Source: Gammaproteobacteria bacterium
Lineage (GTDB): Bacteria; Pseudomonadota; Gammaproteobacteria; Xanthomonadales; Marinicellaceae
Assembly (NCBI GenBank): GCA_030426065.1
Contig: JAUHZH010000124.1
Span: 1 to 6,726, forward strand
Length of the DNA stretch: 6,726 nt
Reading direction: 5' to 3'
Part shown: piece after piece, positions 6,203 through 6,726 of the stretch
Layout of the letters: every line of letters begins with the position of its first letter
Numbering within the stretch: position 1 is the stretch's first letter
The notes under the pieces: model-generated
Told to the model about the DNA's origin: nothing
Seen by the model: only the letters and a program-made list of their open reading frames with translations
The model's database searches: none
Program-made: the position numbers and the translations under genes

Positions 6203-6726
6203 AAATGGCCCATTTTTGGTTTTTGATGTGGTTGGCCAATTGGGTGATGTCCTTGTCCAAACGACGGTCTTGTTCCAAAGGCGGTACTTCCTGTTGAATG
6301 GCATCGAGGAAAGCAGACACGTGCTCGGGTAAATGAGCGGCTTTGATTTCACCTTGTTTGATGCGCAAATGAATGGCTTGACTGCTGGCCATCAAGACGG
6401 CAGCAGCGGTTTGTTCGGTTAAGGTCAACACCCGCAAACAGTCTCGGGCTGCAATGGTTCCCATGCTGACTTTGTCTTGGTTGTGGCTTTCTGTAGAACG
6501 CGAAAATACCGACGCAGGCATGGTCAACTTCAAAGCTTCTGCAGTCCAAGCAGAACACGCAATTTGCACGGCCTTGAAGCCATGGTTGATGGCTTGATTT
6601 TCAGGTGGTGCGCCGGTCAAATTACGGGGCAAGCCGTGGTTGAACTTGACATCCACCATCAAGGCCATTTGTCGATCCAACAAATCGGCCAAGTTGGCGA
6701 TGTTGTTCTTCATCGCATCCATCGCA
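6195..6726 (-). CDS. Aromatic amino acid ammonia-lyase (HAL/PAL/TAL family), C-terminal part
   Basis: About 177 C-terminal codons are present, and the frame stays open through the right edge; an internal ATG at 6722-6720 is not the true start. Family members are about 500-550 residues, so roughly the last third is seen. Counting from that internal Met, the segment holds NHGLPRNL (28-35), GAPPENQA (37-44), and the conserved SRSTESHNQDKVSMGT block (74-89), followed by a long helical tail. The enzyme deaminates an aromatic amino acid to an arylacrylate using the MIO cofactor; the Ala-Ser-Gly triad that forms MIO lies outside the window. Histidases have Glu where this protein has Gln82 of Asn-Gln-Asp. 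Gln is the state in Phe and Tyr lyases, so cinnamate or coumarate is a likelier product than urocanate. In a pigment cluster this would supply the aryl starter. An aminomutase or a broad-specificity lyase cannot be excluded. Confidence 0.9.
   Translation of the reverse strand, partial: AMDAMKNNIANLADLLDRQMALMVDVKFNHGLPRNLTGAPPENQAINHGFKAVQIACSAWTAEALKLTMPASVFSRSTESHNQDKVSMGTIAARDCLRVLTLTEQTAAAVLMASSQAIHLRIKQGEIKAAHLPEHVSAFLDAIQQEVPPLEQDRRLDKDITQLANHIKNQKWAIYE

Noticed and set aside
6203..6352. N-terminal extension of the thioesterase frame (50 extra codons)
   Set aside because: It lies inside the lyase gene, has no hotdog resemblance, and would push the catalytic motif far from its usual place near the N-terminus.

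Overview
The window is almost wholly coding and reads entirely on the minus strand. It is an interior slice of an aryl polyene (APE)-type pigment gene cluster, the family that includes APE pigments, xanthomonadin and flexirubin. In transcription order (right to left) it holds: the C-terminal part of a MIO-type aromatic amino acid ammonia-lyase (6195-6726, cut by the window edge), a hotdog acyl-CoA thioesterase (5780-6202), a LolA-like periplasmic protein (5157-5783), a 12-helix MMPL/RND exporter (2924-5164), a halogenase-like FAD oxidoreductase (1688-2920), a small lipoprotein (1237-1683), a beta-ketoacyl synthase (68-1240), and the first 25 codons of a hotdog ApeP/FabA-like dehydratase (1-75, cut by the window edge).

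The genes are packed as one transcription unit. Neighbours overlap by 4 or 8 nt or are 3-4 nt apart, so translation is probably coupled throughout. No promoter, terminator, RNA gene, repeat, mobile element or CRISPR array is visible. There is no gene-free stretch longer than 4 nt. The plus-strand open frames are shadows of the minus-strand genes.

The proposed division of labour is an inference from family knowledge. The ammonia-lyase deaminates an aromatic amino acid to a cinnamate-type starter. The ketosynthase and the dehydratase, with partners outside the window (ketoreductase, chain length factor, acyl carrier proteins, ligase), extend it to a conjugated polyene. The thioesterase releases or edits acyl intermediates. 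The FAD enzyme may tailor the aryl head or the polyene. LolA, the MMPL exporter and the lipoprotein move the lipid-linked pigment from the inner to the outer membrane.

LolA, a lipobox lipoprotein and an outer-membrane-directed export set point to a Gram-negative (diderm) bacterium. Gene order, moderate GC and Shine-Dalgarno (SD) use fit a gammaproteobacterium, possibly marine, but the sequence does not fix the genus. The system is a recognised class and not an undescribed one. The points worth a second look are the halogenase-like FAD gene between the exporter and the lipoprotein, the Asn-Gln-Asp signature in the lyase, and the TTG start of the exporter.
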